From Micromonospora phaseoli (lineage in GTDB: Bacteria > Actinomycetota > Actinomycetes > Mycobacteriales > Micromonosporaceae): a stretch of 64,000 nt of DNA. The stretch spans positions 129,509-193,508 of the forward strand of contig NZ_FNYV01000005.1 in assembly GCF_900109115.1 (NCBI RefSeq). Direction: 5' to 3'. Position numbers and translations under genes: made by a program. Shown here in pieces: positions 52,163-60,622 of the stretch (within the stretch, counting starts at the first letter, position 1; each line of letters opens with the position of its first letter). Under the pieces are notes generated by a model. It was not told the origin of the DNA and made no database searches. It saw only the letters and a program-made list of their open reading frames with translations.

Positions 52163-53481
52163 CCGACGAGCCACAGTCGAGTTCCCCGGACAAGGAACCG
52201 GCGAGTGAGGAGCAGGCCGGCCGGACCGCGCTCGGCAACACCGAGCGCGCCGAGTCGGCCACCACGCCAGGCGGGCACGAGCAGCGCCCCACCCTCGGGC
52301 GGCTGTTCCTGGAGAACCTGTGGGCCGCCAACACGTTCACGGTGACCCTGCTCTCGCTGGTGCTGGCGATGATCGTCGGCGCGATCCTGATGATCGTTTC
52401 TGATCCGGACGTGCTGGCCACCTACGCGTACATCACCGCCCGACCGTCGGACGCGATCAACGCCAGTTGGACGCTGGTCAGCGAGGCGTACGCGAACCTG
52501 TTCAAGGGCTCCGTCTTCGACCCGGCCGCGAACAGCTTCAACTCGGCGCTGAGCCCGATCTCGGAGACCCTCACCTACACCGCGCCGCTGGTCTTCACCG
52601 GCCTGTCGGTGGCGCTGGCCTTCCGGGGCGGCCTGTTCAACATCGGCGCCCAGGGGCAGGCCACCATGGGTGTCATCCTGGCCGCGCTGGCCGGCTTCCT
52701 GCTGCCGTTGCCACCCGGGCTGCACCTGCTGGTCGCGGTGCTGGCCGGCGCGCTCGGCGGTGCCATCTGGGGCTTCATCCCGGGCATCCTCAAGGCGCGG
52801 ACCGGCGCGCACGAGGTGATCAACACGATCATGCTCAACTACATCGCGGTCTACTTCCTGACCTGGTTGATCGTGCAGAGCGGGGTGCAGGACCCAAACC
52901 GTACCGACGCGATCAGCCGGTCGGTGGACACCTCCGCCCAGCTGCCGCGACTGTTCGGTGACGGGCTGCGGGCACACGCCGGCATCCTCCTGGCCGTGCT
53001 GGCCACCTGGGCGGTCGCCTGGCTGCTCAACCGCTCCACGCTCGGCTTCGAGCTGCGGGCGGTGGGGGCCAACCCGGACGCCGCCCGGACCGCGGGCATC
53101 AGCGTCACCCGGACCTACGTGCTGATCATGGTCTTCGCCGGGGCCCTGGCCGGGCTCGGCGGCTCGCAGATGGTGCTGGGCACCACCGCCGCCGCCCTCA
53201 CCCCCCTGGTCGTCGCCCAGATCGGCTTCGACGGCATCCTCGTCGCCCTGCTCGGCCGGGTGAAACCCTGGGGCGTGGCGCTGGCCGCGCTGCTGTTCGG
53301 CGCGTTGCAGGCCGGCGGCAACCGGATGCAGTCGTACTCCGGGATCTCGCTGGAGCTGGTCACCGTGCTTCAGGCGCTGATCGTCATCTTCATCGCCGCG
53401 CCGGCCCTGGTGAAGGCGATCTTCCAACTCCGGGCCGCGCGGGCCGCCCGGCTGCAGACGAGCCTCGCGAAGGGCTGGTGA
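52159..53481 (+). CDS. Nucleoside ABC transporter permease 1
   Basis: 440-aa permease of the BPD_transp_2 (branched-chain/nucleoside) family. A polar N-terminal tail of about 45 residues (Ser/Pro/Glu-rich, cytoplasmic) precedes the first helix (about 59-80), followed by about nine helices. Typical features: [24 protein letters not shown] and [26 protein letters not shown] given here in parts ([18 protein letters not shown]). ATG 52159 overlaps the ATPase stop. It pairs with the permease that follows. Confidence 0.94.
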   Translation: MTDEPQSSSPDKEPASEEQAGRTALGNTERAESATTPGGHEQRPTLGRLFLENLWAANTFTVTLLSLVLAMIVGAILMIVSDPDVLATYAYITARPSDAINASWTLVSEAYANLFKGSVFDPAANSFNSALSPISETLTYTAPLVFTGLSVALAFRGGLFNIGAQGQATMGVILAALAGFLLPLPPGLHLLVAVLAGALGGAIWGFIPGILKARTGAHEVINTIMLNYIAVYFLTWLIVQSGVQDPNRTDAISRSVDTSAQLPRLFGDGLRAHAGILLAVLATWAVAWLLNRSTLGFELRAVGANPDAARTAGISVTRTYVLIMVFAGALAGLGGSQMVLGTTAAALTPLVVAQIGFDGILVALLGRVKPWGVALAALLFGALQAGGNRMQSYSGISLELVTVLQALIVIFIAAPALVKAIFQLRAARAARLQTSLAKGW

Positions 53482-53484
53482 GGC

Positions 53485-54765
53485 ATGTCCACCATGGCTG
53501 TTCCCGACGTCGCGGTCGCGCCCGTCGACGAGGGCTTCTGGACCCGTACCCGCAAGGTGGGCCTGGTGTTGCTGGCCCTCGGCCTGCTGGCCACGGTGCT
53601 GTTCGGGGCACTGGCCACCGGTGAGCAGGCCCGCTTCACGCTCAGCGAGGACGCCGCCGGCGCTGCGCTGGAGGTCAACGGCACGGTCGGGGCGATCATC
53701 TTCGGCCTGGTCACGCTGGCCGCCGGTGCGGCGATGCTCGTCGGCCTGCCGAAACGCTGGTTCATCCCGGCGCTCGCCGTCGGTCTGGTCGCCTTCGTGC
53801 TGTCCTTCCTGTGCTGGCAGGTCTCCGCCGCACCGACCGGGCAGAACTTCATGCCGCTGGTCAACATCGTGCGGGGCACCTTCCTGCTCGCCCTGCCGCT
53901 GATCTTCGGTGCGCTGGCCGGCGTGCTCTGCGAGCGCTCCGGTGTGGTCAACGTGGCCATCGAGGGGCAGCTGCTGATGGGCGCCTTCAGCGGTGCGCTG
54001 TTCGGCAGCATCTCCGGCAGCGTCTGGGTGGGGCTGCTCGCCGCCGCGCTCGGTGGGTCGTTCATCTCGCTGCTGCTGGCCGTGTTCAGCATCCGCTACC
54101 TGGTCGACCAGGTGGTCATGGGCATCGTGCTCAACCTGCTGGCGCTCGGCATCACCGGCTTCCTCTACGAGCGGCTGATGCAGACCGACGCTGCCCGCTA
54201 CAACAGCGCGCCGCGGTTCAGCAACTGGGAGATCCCGCTGCTGTCGGACATCCCGGTGCTCGGGCCGGCGCTGTTCCGGGGCAACATCTTCCTCTACCTG
54301 GCCCTGCTGCTGGTGCTCGTGATCCACATCGCGCTGTTCCGTACCCGGTGGGGTCTGCGCACCCGGTCGGTCGGTGAGCACCCGACGGCGGCGGACACCC
54401 TGGGCGTCAAGGTGCTCGGGCTGCGCTATCGCAACGTGATCCTGGCCGGAGCGGTCGCCGGTATCGGTGGTGCCTCGTACACGCTGGCGCTCTACTCGTT
54501 CACCAAGAACATGATCGGCGGCAAGGGCTTCATCGCCCTGGCCGCACTGATCTTCGGCCGGTGGAGCCCCACCGGAGCGCTGCTCGCCGCGCTCTTCTTC
54601 GGCTTCGCCGACCAGCTGGCCACCTACCTCGGTGCGATCAACAGTGTGATCCCCGGCCAGTTCCTGGCCATGCTGCCGTACCTGGCGACGATCCTGGCCG
54701 TGGCCGGGCTGGTCGGCCGGGTGCGGGCACCGGCCGCCGACGGCAAGCCGTACATCAAGGGCTGA
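53485..54765 (+). CDS. Nucleoside ABC transporter permease 2
   Basis: 426-aa permease, second of the pair. It has two or three extra N-terminal helices (about 20-115) before the conserved permease core (about 125-415), with GALAGVLCERSGVVNVAIEG (given in part: ERSGVVNVAIEG), YLVDQVVMGIVLNLLALG, the cytoplasmic contact region VGEHPTAADTLGV and FIALAALIFGRWSP. The additional N-terminal helices are common in actinobacterial versions. ATG 53485 lies 3 bp after the previous stop with AAGGGCTGGTGAGGC upstream. Confidence 0.94.
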   Translation: MSTMAVPDVAVAPVDEGFWTRTRKVGLVLLALGLLATVLFGALATGEQARFTLSEDAAGAALEVNGTVGAIIFGLVTLAAGAAMLVGLPKRWFIPALAVGLVAFVLSFLCWQVSAAPTGQNFMPLVNIVRGTFLLALPLIFGALAGVLCERSGVVNVAIEGQLLMGAFSGALFGSISGSVWVGLLAAALGGSFISLLLAVFSIRYLVDQVVMGIVLNLLALGITGFLYERLMQTDAARYNSAPRFSNWEIPLLSDIPVLGPALFRGNIFLYLALLLVLVIHIALFRTRWGLRTRSVGEHPTAADTLGVKVLGLRYRNVILAGAVAGIGGASYTLALYSFTKNMIGGKGFIALAALIFGRWSPTGALLAALFFGFADQLATYLGAINSVIPGQFLAMLPYLATILAVAGLVGRVRAPAADGKPYIKG

Positions 54766-54780
54766 CCCAGGGAGCGGACC

Positions 54781-55485
54781 ATGGAGATCGACTGGGAACG
54801 GCTGCGGAGCGCCGCGACCGAGGTGATGCGGCACGCGTACGTGCCGTACTCCAAGTTTCCGGTGGGGGCGGCGGCACTCGTCGACGACGGCCGGGTCGTG
54901 GTCGGCTGCAACGTGGAGAACGCCGCGTACGGCGTGGTGCTCTGCGCCGAGTGTGGCGTGGTCTCCTCGCTGCACGCCACCGGCGGGGGCCGGATCGTGG
55001 CGCTGTCCTGCGTCGACGCCACCGGCGAGCCGCTGATGCCGTGCGGGCGTTGCCGGCAGCTGCTCTGGGAGCAGGGCGGACCGGAATGCCTCATCGAGGC
55101 GAAGAGCGGCCCGCTGCGGATGGCCGAACTGCTGCCGCACGCCTTCGACGTGGCCGACATCGAGGCGGTCACCGGCGAGCGGCCGGTGCCGGTGGTGCCC
55201 GACCGGCTGGCCGCCTGGCGGGGACGCGGCACCGTCTTCGTGCACCCCGACCTGTCGGCCGGCCAGCAGGTCTGGACGGCCTACTGGGAGCGCTCGGCCG
55301 GTGACGACGCCGGCGCCGAGACCGGGGTGCTGGAAGAGGGGCCGAGCTGGGACGATCCGGCCGAGGCGATCGGCTGGGGGTTGGCGCGTACGCCCCGGGT
55401 GGTGGTGGTGGACGCGTCCGGCACGATCTTCTGGGCGGGCGATGGCGAGCCGCCGTTGGAGATTCCGGTCCGCTGGGGCGATTGA
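54781..55485 (+). CDS. cdd: Cytidine deaminase with extra C-terminal domain
   Basis: 234-aa protein. Residues 1-132 are a complete homotetrameric-type cytidine deaminase: substrate motif NVENAAYG, catalytic CAEC (about 56-59, with Glu58) and the second zinc site PCGRCRQLL. Cytidine deaminases of this type are about 130 aa, so about 100 residues are additional: VFVHPDLSAGQQVWTAYWE, an acidic linker, and VVVVDASGTIFWAGDGEPP ending PVRWGD. This extension holds no recognised motif. ATG 54781 has CAGGGAG upstream, 15 bp after the permease stop. It converts imported cytidine to uridine. Stem-loop element B follows. Confidence 0.92.
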   Translation: MEIDWERLRSAATEVMRHAYVPYSKFPVGAAALVDDGRVVVGCNVENAAYGVVLCAECGVVSSLHATGGGRIVALSCVDATGEPLMPCGRCRQLLWEQGGPECLIEAKSGPLRMAELLPHAFDVADIEAVTGERPVPVVPDRLAAWRGRGTVFVHPDLSAGQQVWTAYWERSAGDDAGAETGVLEEGPSWDDPAEAIGWGLARTPRVVVVDASGTIFWAGDGEPPLEIPVRWGD

Positions 55486-55678
55486 TCGTTGTCGGTGGTA
55501 GCGCCGGGGCCGGGGCCGACCGTACCCGGCTCCGGGCGGTCAGGCTTGATCCCTCCGCCGGGCACGGTCGGCCCCGGCCCGTCGGGGTCACCGGCGTCGC
55601 GTCGGTTCGGACGAGTTGTCGGTCGGGCGGGAGATTACCCCTGGCTGTTTACCGGGGTGGGCGTCCTGCCGACGTGAA
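55486..55678 (+). other. Gap between cdd and deoA with stem-loop element B
   Basis: About 193 bp without a gene. It contains the stem-loop 55505-55579 and then about 100 bp with no recognisable structure before the short upstream ORF of deoA. Confidence 0.6.
55505..55579. repeat. Stem-loop element B, loop shared with 24299-24372
   Basis: Outer arms (55508-55525 with 55563-55580, approximate to one or two bases) pair almost perfectly and then share with element A the A/C mismatch, the CCCG/CGGG inner stem and the loop core CTCCGGGCGG-TCAGGCTTGATCCCT. The outer arms have no similarity to those of element A. GTCGGGGT follows in both. Confidence 0.75.
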
Positions 55679-55702
55679 ATGACTGATTGGACTCAAAGAT
55701 GA
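55679..55702 (+). CDS. Possible 7-codon upstream ORF overlapping deoA
   Basis: ATG 55679 encodes MTDWTQR and its TGA overlaps the deoA ATG (ATGA). deoA has no ribosome binding site. The stretch is unusually AT-rich for the window. Confidence 0.4.
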   Translation: MTDWTQR

Positions 55703-56979
55703 GTGGGTTTACGGCTGTTGATGTTATTCGGGTCAAGCGGGACGGGGGGGTGCTGTCCGACGCGCAGATCGACTGGGTGGTGGACGCGTACACCCGGGGG
55801 GTGGTGGCCGACGAGCAGATGTCGGCGCTGGCCATGGCGATCCTGCTGAACGGGATGACCGGCCCGGAGATCGCCCGCTGGACGGCCGCGATGATCGCCA
55901 GCGGCGAGCGGCTCGACCTGTCGTCGGTGACCCGGCCGACCGTCGACAAGCACTCGACCGGCGGGGTCGGCGACAAGATCACTCTGCCGCTCACCCCGCT
56001 GGTGGCGGCCTGTGGGGCGGCGGTTCCGCAGCTGTCCGGACGCGGGCTCGGGCACACCGGCGGCACGCTGGACAAGCTGGAGTCGATCCCGGGCTGGCGG
56101 GCGGCGTTGGGCAACGAGGAGTTCACCGCCCAGCTGCGGGACATCGGCGCGGTGATCTGCGCCGCCGGGTCCGGGCTGGCTCCGGCGGACCGCAAGCTGT
56201 ACGCGCTGCGCGATGTCACCGGCACCGTCGAGGCGATCCCGCTGATCGCCAGCTCGATCATGAGCAAGAAGATCGCCGAGGGCACCGAAGCGCTGGTGCT
56301 GGACGTGAAGGTCGGCTCCGGTGCGTTCATGAAGTCGGTCGACGACGCCCGCGAGCTGGCCCGGACGATGGTGGAGCTGGGCGGCGCGCACGGCGTGCGG
56401 ACCGTCGCCCTGCTCACCGACATGTCCACCCCGCTCGGACGGGCCATCGGCAACGGAATCGAGGTCACCGAGTCCGTCGAGGTGCTGGCCGGTGGTGGAC
56501 CGGCCGACGTGGTGGAGCTGACCCTGGCGCTGGCCCGGGAGATGCTCGACGCGGCGGGGCTGCCCGACGCCGACCCCGCCGCCGCGCTACTCGACGGGCG
56601 CGCGATGGACGCCTGGCGGTCGATGATCCGGGCCCAGGGCGGGGACCCGGACGCGCCGATGCCCGAGGCGGCCGAAGTCGAGGTGGTACGCGCGGACGCG
56701 GACGGTTACGTCGCGGCGGTCGACGCGTACGCCATGGGGGTGGCCGCGTGGCGACTCGGCGCGGGACGGGCCCGCAAGGAGGACCCGGTCAGCGTGCCGG
56801 CCGGTGTGCTGCTGCACAAGCGCCCCGGTGATCCGGTCCGGGCCGGAGAACCCCTCTACGAGCTGCGGGCCGAGCAGGCGGAGCGGATCCCGCCGGCGCT
56901 GGCGGAGGCGGCCCGGGCGGTGACCATCGCGGCCCGACCGCCGGTCGGTGTGCCGTTGGTGATCGAACGCGTCGAGTAA
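55699..56979 (+). CDS. deoA: Thymidine phosphorylase
   Basis: 426-aa pyrimidine-nucleoside phosphorylase splitting thymidine, deoxyuridine or uridine into base and (deoxy)ribose-1-phosphate. Helical domain first, then the phosphate-binding DKHSTGGVGDKITLPL (about 83-98), GRGLGHTGGTLDKLESIPG (about 115-133), KKIAEGTEALVLDVKVGSGAFMK in part (LVLDVKVGSGAFMK) and the C-terminal alpha/beta domain. ATG 55699 is preceded only by a short overlapping ORF. The first ten codons are less GC-biased than the rest. It continues the cdd pathway: cytidine to uridine to uracil. Confidence 0.96.
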   Translation: MSGFTAVDVIRVKRDGGVLSDAQIDWVVDAYTRGVVADEQMSALAMAILLNGMTGPEIARWTAAMIASGERLDLSSVTRPTVDKHSTGGVGDKITLPLTPLVAACGAAVPQLSGRGLGHTGGTLDKLESIPGWRAALGNEEFTAQLRDIGAVICAAGSGLAPADRKLYALRDVTGTVEAIPLIASSIMSKKIAEGTEALVLDVKVGSGAFMKSVDDARELARTMVELGGAHGVRTVALLTDMSTPLGRAIGNGIEVTESVEVLAGGGPADVVELTLALAREMLDAAGLPDADPAAALLDGRAMDAWRSMIRAQGGDPDAPMPEAAEVEVVRADADGYVAAVDAYAMGVAAWRLGAGRARKEDPVSVPAGVLLHKRPGDPVRAGEPLYELRAEQAERIPPALAEAARAVTIAARPPVGVPLVIERVE

Positions 56980-57021
56980 CGAAACCCTGGCCAGACCCCA
57001 TGGTGCCCGGCCTTCGGGACC

Positions 57022-57027
57022 GCTATT
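57022..57027 (+). promoter_or_regulatory. -10 candidate (TATTCT) before the DUF4272 gene
   Basis: TATTCT lies 58 bp before GTG 57086. A separate promoter for the DUF4272 gene is possible; no good -35 was seen. Confidence 0.35.
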
Positions 57028-57085
57028 CTCGCAGGCCAGGGGGACCGTCGGCGCCGAGACGTCGTGAGCAGACAGGGATGTTGCC

Positions 57086-57766
57086 GTGATCGTGCCTGCC
57101 CCCGATCCCCGCGAGGTGCGTGAGGCGAGCCTGGAGGAGTTGTCCCGGCTGCGGCTGCCCCTGCCACCGCGACAGTTCCCGCTGGTCTGGGAGCCGGGTG
57201 ACGAGATAGAGCTGCGGCCGACGGCGGAGATCGAGGCGCGGATCGCGGTGCTGCACCTGATCCTGGCCCGCTGTTTCGGCCTGCCGCCGCAGGCCGCGAT
57301 GAGCTGGCTGCTCGCCTCCCACCTGGTGGAGATGGTCACGCCGCCGGAGTTCCAGTTCGTCACCGGCGCCAAGGGCGACCACCGTTCCTTCGTCCTGCAC
57401 CACGACGCGTTGTTCTCGCTGGCCTGGGTGCTCGGCCTGACCAAGCAGCTCGATCCCACCATGCCGGCCGACGAGCGGCTGGTGGAGCGGCTGCCGAACA
57501 TCGCCGAGGGGGAGACCTTCCGGCAGTGGCGTTCCCGGATCCTCACCGCGCCGCAGCACCCGGCGGACACGGCGGCCCTGCTCGACCTCTACTACTGCCT
57601 GGACTGGGCGTACCTGGAGGTGGACCGGGTCGGTCGGTCGATGCCGGGCCTGGTGGACGCCCACGCGATCGGTCAGCGGCGGTGGGCGCTGGAATGGGCG
57701 GTGATCCTGCGGGGGCCTTACCACGAGGAGCCGCCGGGCTGGGAAGAGGTCGACCTCTCCACCTAG
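57086..57766 (+). CDS. DUF4272 family protein
   Basis: 226-aa soluble, mostly helical protein matching DUF4272: REASLEELSRLRLPLPP, TAEIEARIAVLHLILARCFGL, the segment RSFVLHHDALFSLAWVLGLT, and at the C-terminus LYYCLDWAYLEV and QRRWALEWAV. The family function is unknown. GTG 57086 follows CAGGGATG. Its stop is 2 bp from the stop of the convergent methyltransferase gene, with no terminator between. It sits between deoA and add, but a link to nucleoside metabolism is only positional. Confidence 0.8.
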   Translation: MIVPAPDPREVREASLEELSRLRLPLPPRQFPLVWEPGDEIELRPTAEIEARIAVLHLILARCFGLPPQAAMSWLLASHLVEMVTPPEFQFVTGAKGDHRSFVLHHDALFSLAWVLGLTKQLDPTMPADERLVERLPNIAEGETFRQWRSRILTAPQHPADTAALLDLYYCLDWAYLEVDRVGRSMPGLVDAHAIGQRRWALEWAVILRGPYHEEPPGWEEVDLST

Positions 57767-57768
57767 GG

Positions 57769-58620
57769 TCAGCGCGGCCGGTGGACGCCGAGCCGGACGG
57801 CCACGGTCACCCGGACCGGCTCGCCCAGGGCGGCGATCCGGGCCGCCAGCCCGGCCGGGTCGGTGTGCCAGGCGCTCGGGCCCATGCCGACCAGGGTGGT
57901 CACCTCCGGGCCGGTCAACGTCAGCACCCGCCGGTGCACGGCGGTCGACTCCTCGGTGAAGTGCCCGCCCAGGCTGGCCGCGACCCGGTCCGCCTTGGCC
58001 GGGTCGACCCGGAGCAGGCCGAGGGCGCCGACCAGCTCGGCGAGATGGTCGGCGGCCGGCGTCACCACCAGCAGCCGCCCGGCCGGGTCGAGCACCCGGT
58101 GGAACTCGGTGCCGTTGCGCGGCGCGAAGACGTTCAGCAGCAGCGCCGTGGAGGCGTCCGCCAGCGGCAGCCGCTGCCAGGTGTCGGCGAGCGCCGCGGT
58201 GACGCGGGGGTGGGCGCGGGCGGCCCGGCGCAGGGCCGGCTTGGAGACGTCCAGGGCGAGACCGTGCGTCGCCGGCAGCGCCGCCAGCACCGCCGCGAGG
58301 TGCCGCCCGGTGCCCGCGCCGGGCTCCACCACCAGCGGGTACGCCCCGGCGGGAGCGGCGTCGTGGGCGGCGTCGGCGAGCGCGGTGGAGATGACGTCGT
58401 AGTGCCCGGCGGCCAGGAAGTCCGCCCGAGCGGTGACCATCTCGGTGCTGTCCCCGCTGTGCGGGCTGCGGCCGGCGAGCAGGTTGACGTAGCCCTGCCG
58501 GGCGATGTCGAAGCTGTGCCGGCGTGGGCACCGCAACGCCCGGGAGTCGCCGGTGGCGGCCTCGGCGAGCGGTTCGCCGCAGACGGGGCAGCGCAGCCGG
58601 TCGACGACGCTGGGGTCCAT
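57769..58620 (-). CDS. 23S rRNA (guanine-N1)-methyltransferase, RlmA/TlrB type
   Basis: 283-aa SAM-dependent methyltransferase. An N-terminal zinc knuckle (RCPVCGEPL, then RCPRRHSFD) is followed by the family-specific FDIARQGYVNLLAGRSPHSGDS in part (ARQGYVNLLAG, GDSTEMVTAR) and the SAM site VVEPGAGTGRHLAAVL (about 98-113). This is the layout of RlmA (G745) and TlrB/RlmAII (G748, macrolide-producer resistance) enzymes; the sequence alone does not separate them. ATG 58620 (GAGG 8 nt upstream) is preferred to GTG 58623. A -10 box TAGACT lies at about 58641-58646 on the minus strand. It could contribute to macrolide tolerance. Confidence 0.9.
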   Translation of the reverse strand: MDPSVVDRLRCPVCGEPLAEAATGDSRALRCPRRHSFDIARQGYVNLLAGRSPHSGDSTEMVTARADFLAAGHYDVISTALADAAHDAAPAGAYPLVVEPGAGTGRHLAAVLAALPATHGLALDVSKPALRRAARAHPRVTAALADTWQRLPLADASTALLLNVFAPRNGTEFHRVLDPAGRLLVVTPAADHLAELVGALGLLRVDPAKADRVAASLGGHFTEESTAVHRRVLTLTGPEVTTLVGMGPSAWHTDPAGLAARIAALGEPVRVTVAVRLGVHRPR

Positions 58621-58693
58621 CACGGCTGCCTCACGCGTCGAGTCTAGGCAGGTGTCCGGCCGGGTCCACGGCCGGCGGCCGGGCGGCGCGGAC

Positions 58694-58699
58694 TAGGGT
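58694..58699 (+). promoter_or_regulatory. -10 box (TAGGGT) of add
   Basis: TAGGGT ends 6 nt before ATG 58706, the start of a 9-codon ORF overlapping add. The spacing equals that of the other leaderless starts here. Confidence 0.5.
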
Positions 58700-58705
58700 C
58701 TGGGC

Positions 58706-58735
58706 ATGGGTTGCGAGCGGGGTGAGCGGCGATGA
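58706..58735 (+). CDS. Leaderless 9-codon upstream ORF overlapping add
   Basis: ATG 58706 encodes MGCERGERR and its TGA overlaps the add ATG (ATGA). The -10 box is 6 nt upstream, so the mRNA would start on this ORF. GGGGTGAG inside it may also serve as add ribosome binding site. Confidence 0.45.
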   Translation: MGCERGERR

Positions 58736-59811
58736 GCGCGAGTATCGGATACGAGAACATCGTCAGGGCACCGAAGGCGCTGCTGCACGATCACCTGGAT
58801 GGCGGACTGCGGCCCGAGACGATCGTCGACCTGGCCGCGGAGGTCGGTCACGACCTACCCACGACGGACTCGGCCGAGTTGGGACGATGGTTCGCGGCGG
58901 CGGCCGACTCGGGTTCGTTGGAGCGCTACCTGGAGACGTTCGCCCACACGGTCGCGGTGATGCAGACGGCCTCCGCGTTGCGTCGGGTGGCTCGGGAGTG
59001 CGCTCTCGACCTGGCCGCCGACGGGGTGGTCTACGCCGAGGTTCGGTTCGCCCCGGAGCAGCACCTGGAGCAGGACCTGACCCTCGACGAGGTGGTCGAG
59101 GCGGTGCTGGCCGGCTTTGTCGAGGGCAGTGCCCTCGCCGCCGAGGCCGGTACCCCGATCCGGGTCGGCACGCTGTTGACCGCGATGCGGCACGCGGCCC
59201 GCTCGCAGGAGATCGCCGAGTTGGCCGTACGGCACCGCGACCAGGGGGTGGTGGGCTTCGACATCGCCGGCGCGGAGGCGGGCTTCCCGCCCACCCGTCA
59301 CCTGGACGCCTTCGAGTACCTCCAGCGGGAGAACTTCCACTTCACCATCCACGCGGGCGAGGCGTTCGGGCTGCCCTCGATCTGGCAGGCGATCCAGTGG
59401 TGCGGCGCGGACCGCCTCGGCCACGGCGTACGCATCGTCGACGACATCACCACCGGTGCCGAGCCGCGGCTCGGCCGGCTGGCCGCGTACGTGCGGGACA
59501 AGCGGATCCCGCTGGAGTTGTGCCCGTCGTCGAACGTGCAGACCGGCGCCGCCCCGTCGATCGCGGAGCACCCGATCGGGCTGCTGCGGGATCTGCGGTT
59601 CCGGGTCACCGTCAACACCGACAACCGGCTGATGAGCGGCACGTCGATGTCCCGGGAGATGGCTCTGCTGGTCGACGCGTTCGGCTACGGCTGGCGGGAG
59701 TTGCAGTGGTTCACCATCAACGCGATGAAGAGCGCCTTCATCCCGTTCGACGAGCGGCTGCGCATCATCGACGAGGTGATCAAGCCGGCGTACGCGAAGC
59801 TGCTCGCCTGA
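58732..59811 (+). CDS. add: Adenosine deaminase
   Basis: 359-aa TIM-barrel zinc enzyme converting (deoxy)adenosine to (deoxy)inosine. Motifs: metal ligands HDHLDGG (about 19-25), catalytic HAGEA with His and Glu (about 206-210), GHGVR (about 228-232) and the final metal Asp in VNTDNRL. ATG 58732 overlaps the stop of a short leaderless ORF. It ends the nucleoside locus on this strand; its stop is 9 bp from that of the convergent kinase-like gene. Confidence 0.96.
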   Translation: MSASIGYENIVRAPKALLHDHLDGGLRPETIVDLAAEVGHDLPTTDSAELGRWFAAAADSGSLERYLETFAHTVAVMQTASALRRVARECALDLAADGVVYAEVRFAPEQHLEQDLTLDEVVEAVLAGFVEGSALAAEAGTPIRVGTLLTAMRHAARSQEIAELAVRHRDQGVVGFDIAGAEAGFPPTRHLDAFEYLQRENFHFTIHAGEAFGLPSIWQAIQWCGADRLGHGVRIVDDITTGAEPRLGRLAAYVRDKRIPLELCPSSNVQTGAAPSIAEHPIGLLRDLRFRVTVNTDNRLMSGTSMSREMALLVDAFGYGWRELQWFTINAMKSAFIPFDERLRIIDEVIKPAYAKLLA

Positions 59812-59820
59812 GCCGACGGC

Positions 59821-60429
59821 TCAGCGGGCGGGCGGGTGCCCGGCGGCGAGCAGGCCGGCCACCCGGCGCAGCACGTCCCGGCCACGGGCGGCCTCCGCAC
59901 CGAGCCCGGTCTGTCGGCGCAGCACCGCCGGCTCGGCTCGCAGCAGTGCCACACCCCGCCGCAGCAGCACCTGCGGGCCCTTGCGCTGTTGGGTGAGGTC
60001 CCGGGCGAGCCGGCGGAGGAAGGTCGCGCCGCGCGGCCGGCGCAGGGCGTACGCCCCGGCGAGCAGACCGCGTCGTCGGCACTCCTCGACGATCTCGGCG
60101 GCGAAGATCCCTTCGGCCACGAAAAGTGGCGAAGTGGTCAGCTCGAAGCGCCGAGTGGCCACCCGGCGATCCTCATTGATCGCGTAGACGGGCACGTCCG
60201 CCCGACCGTGCCGAGCCAGTTGGTCTATGACCTCGACAGCCGCTTTGGCGTCCCACGAACCGGGCGACTCCCAGTCGATCTGGCCGTTCTGGCGCGGTAA
60301 CGTTGGGTCATCACCATTCTTGTAAAAATCGTCCAAACAGAGCACCGGGAGCCCGGTCTGTTGCGCTATGTACGACTTTCCTGAGCCCGAAGGGCCGGCA
60401 AGAAGGACAACTCGGTGCGGGGTTTTCAT
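59821..60429 (-). CDS. Uridine kinase-like P-loop protein
   Basis: 202-aa P-loop kinase. Walker A GPSGSGKS (about 12-19), then LPVLCLDDFYKNGDDPTLP with the Asp pair typical of uridine kinase/phosphoribulokinase-type enzymes, WESPGSWDAKAAVEVI, and FVAEGIFAAEI with a base Glu. The C-terminal 60 residues are rich in Arg, Leu and Ala and less conserved. Uridine (or another nucleoside) phosphorylation fits the neighbouring uptake genes. ATG 60429 lacks a good ribosome binding site (AAAAG only). Confidence 0.8.
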   Translation of the reverse strand: MKTPHRVVLLAGPSGSGKSYIAQQTGLPVLCLDDFYKNGDDPTLPRQNGQIDWESPGSWDAKAAVEVIDQLARHGRADVPVYAINEDRRVATRRFELTTSPLFVAEGIFAAEIVEECRRRGLLAGAYALRRPRGATFLRRLARDLTQQRKGPQVLLRRGVALLRAEPAVLRRQTGLGAEAARGRDVLRRVAGLLAAGHPPAR

Positions 60430-60437
60430 TACTTTTA

Positions 60438-60531
60438 GTGACTCCGGACAGACGGACCGCGATCAAATTGCATCAACATCTCATCACACCTCCGGCTGCG
60501 GCCAACCTGGGCTTTCTCTTTCCGGAGTCAC
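60438..60531. promoter_or_regulatory. 11-bp inverted repeat spanning the divergent promoter region
   Basis: GTGACTCCGGA (60438-60448) and TCCGGAGTCAC (60521-60531) are perfect inverted copies, 72 bp apart, in the AT-richer gap between the kinase-like gene and the sensor kinase. A further 9-bp hairpin (60576-60595) precedes the sensor gene. It may be a pair of operator half sites or a leader structure. Confidence 0.45.
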
Positions 60532-60622
60532 GTGATGGAATCTCGGATGGTCTGACCCGCCGGGTCGGCTGCTGGGCGTTGCCCGAGGGCAACGCGGACG
60601 CTGCAATCACGAGGGCGGTGAC

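Noticed and set aside
51457..55245. Very long open frame on the minus strand (over 1200 codons)
   Set aside because: It is antisense to the ATPase, permease and cdd genes; its product is His/Gln/Arg/Pro-rich low complexity, as expected from the complementary frame of GC-rich genes.
57078..57089. 3-codon ORF (ATG TTG CCG TGA) overlapping the DUF4272 start
   Set aside because: Too short to separate from chance; the AGGGATG just before GTG 57086 can itself act as ribosome binding site.
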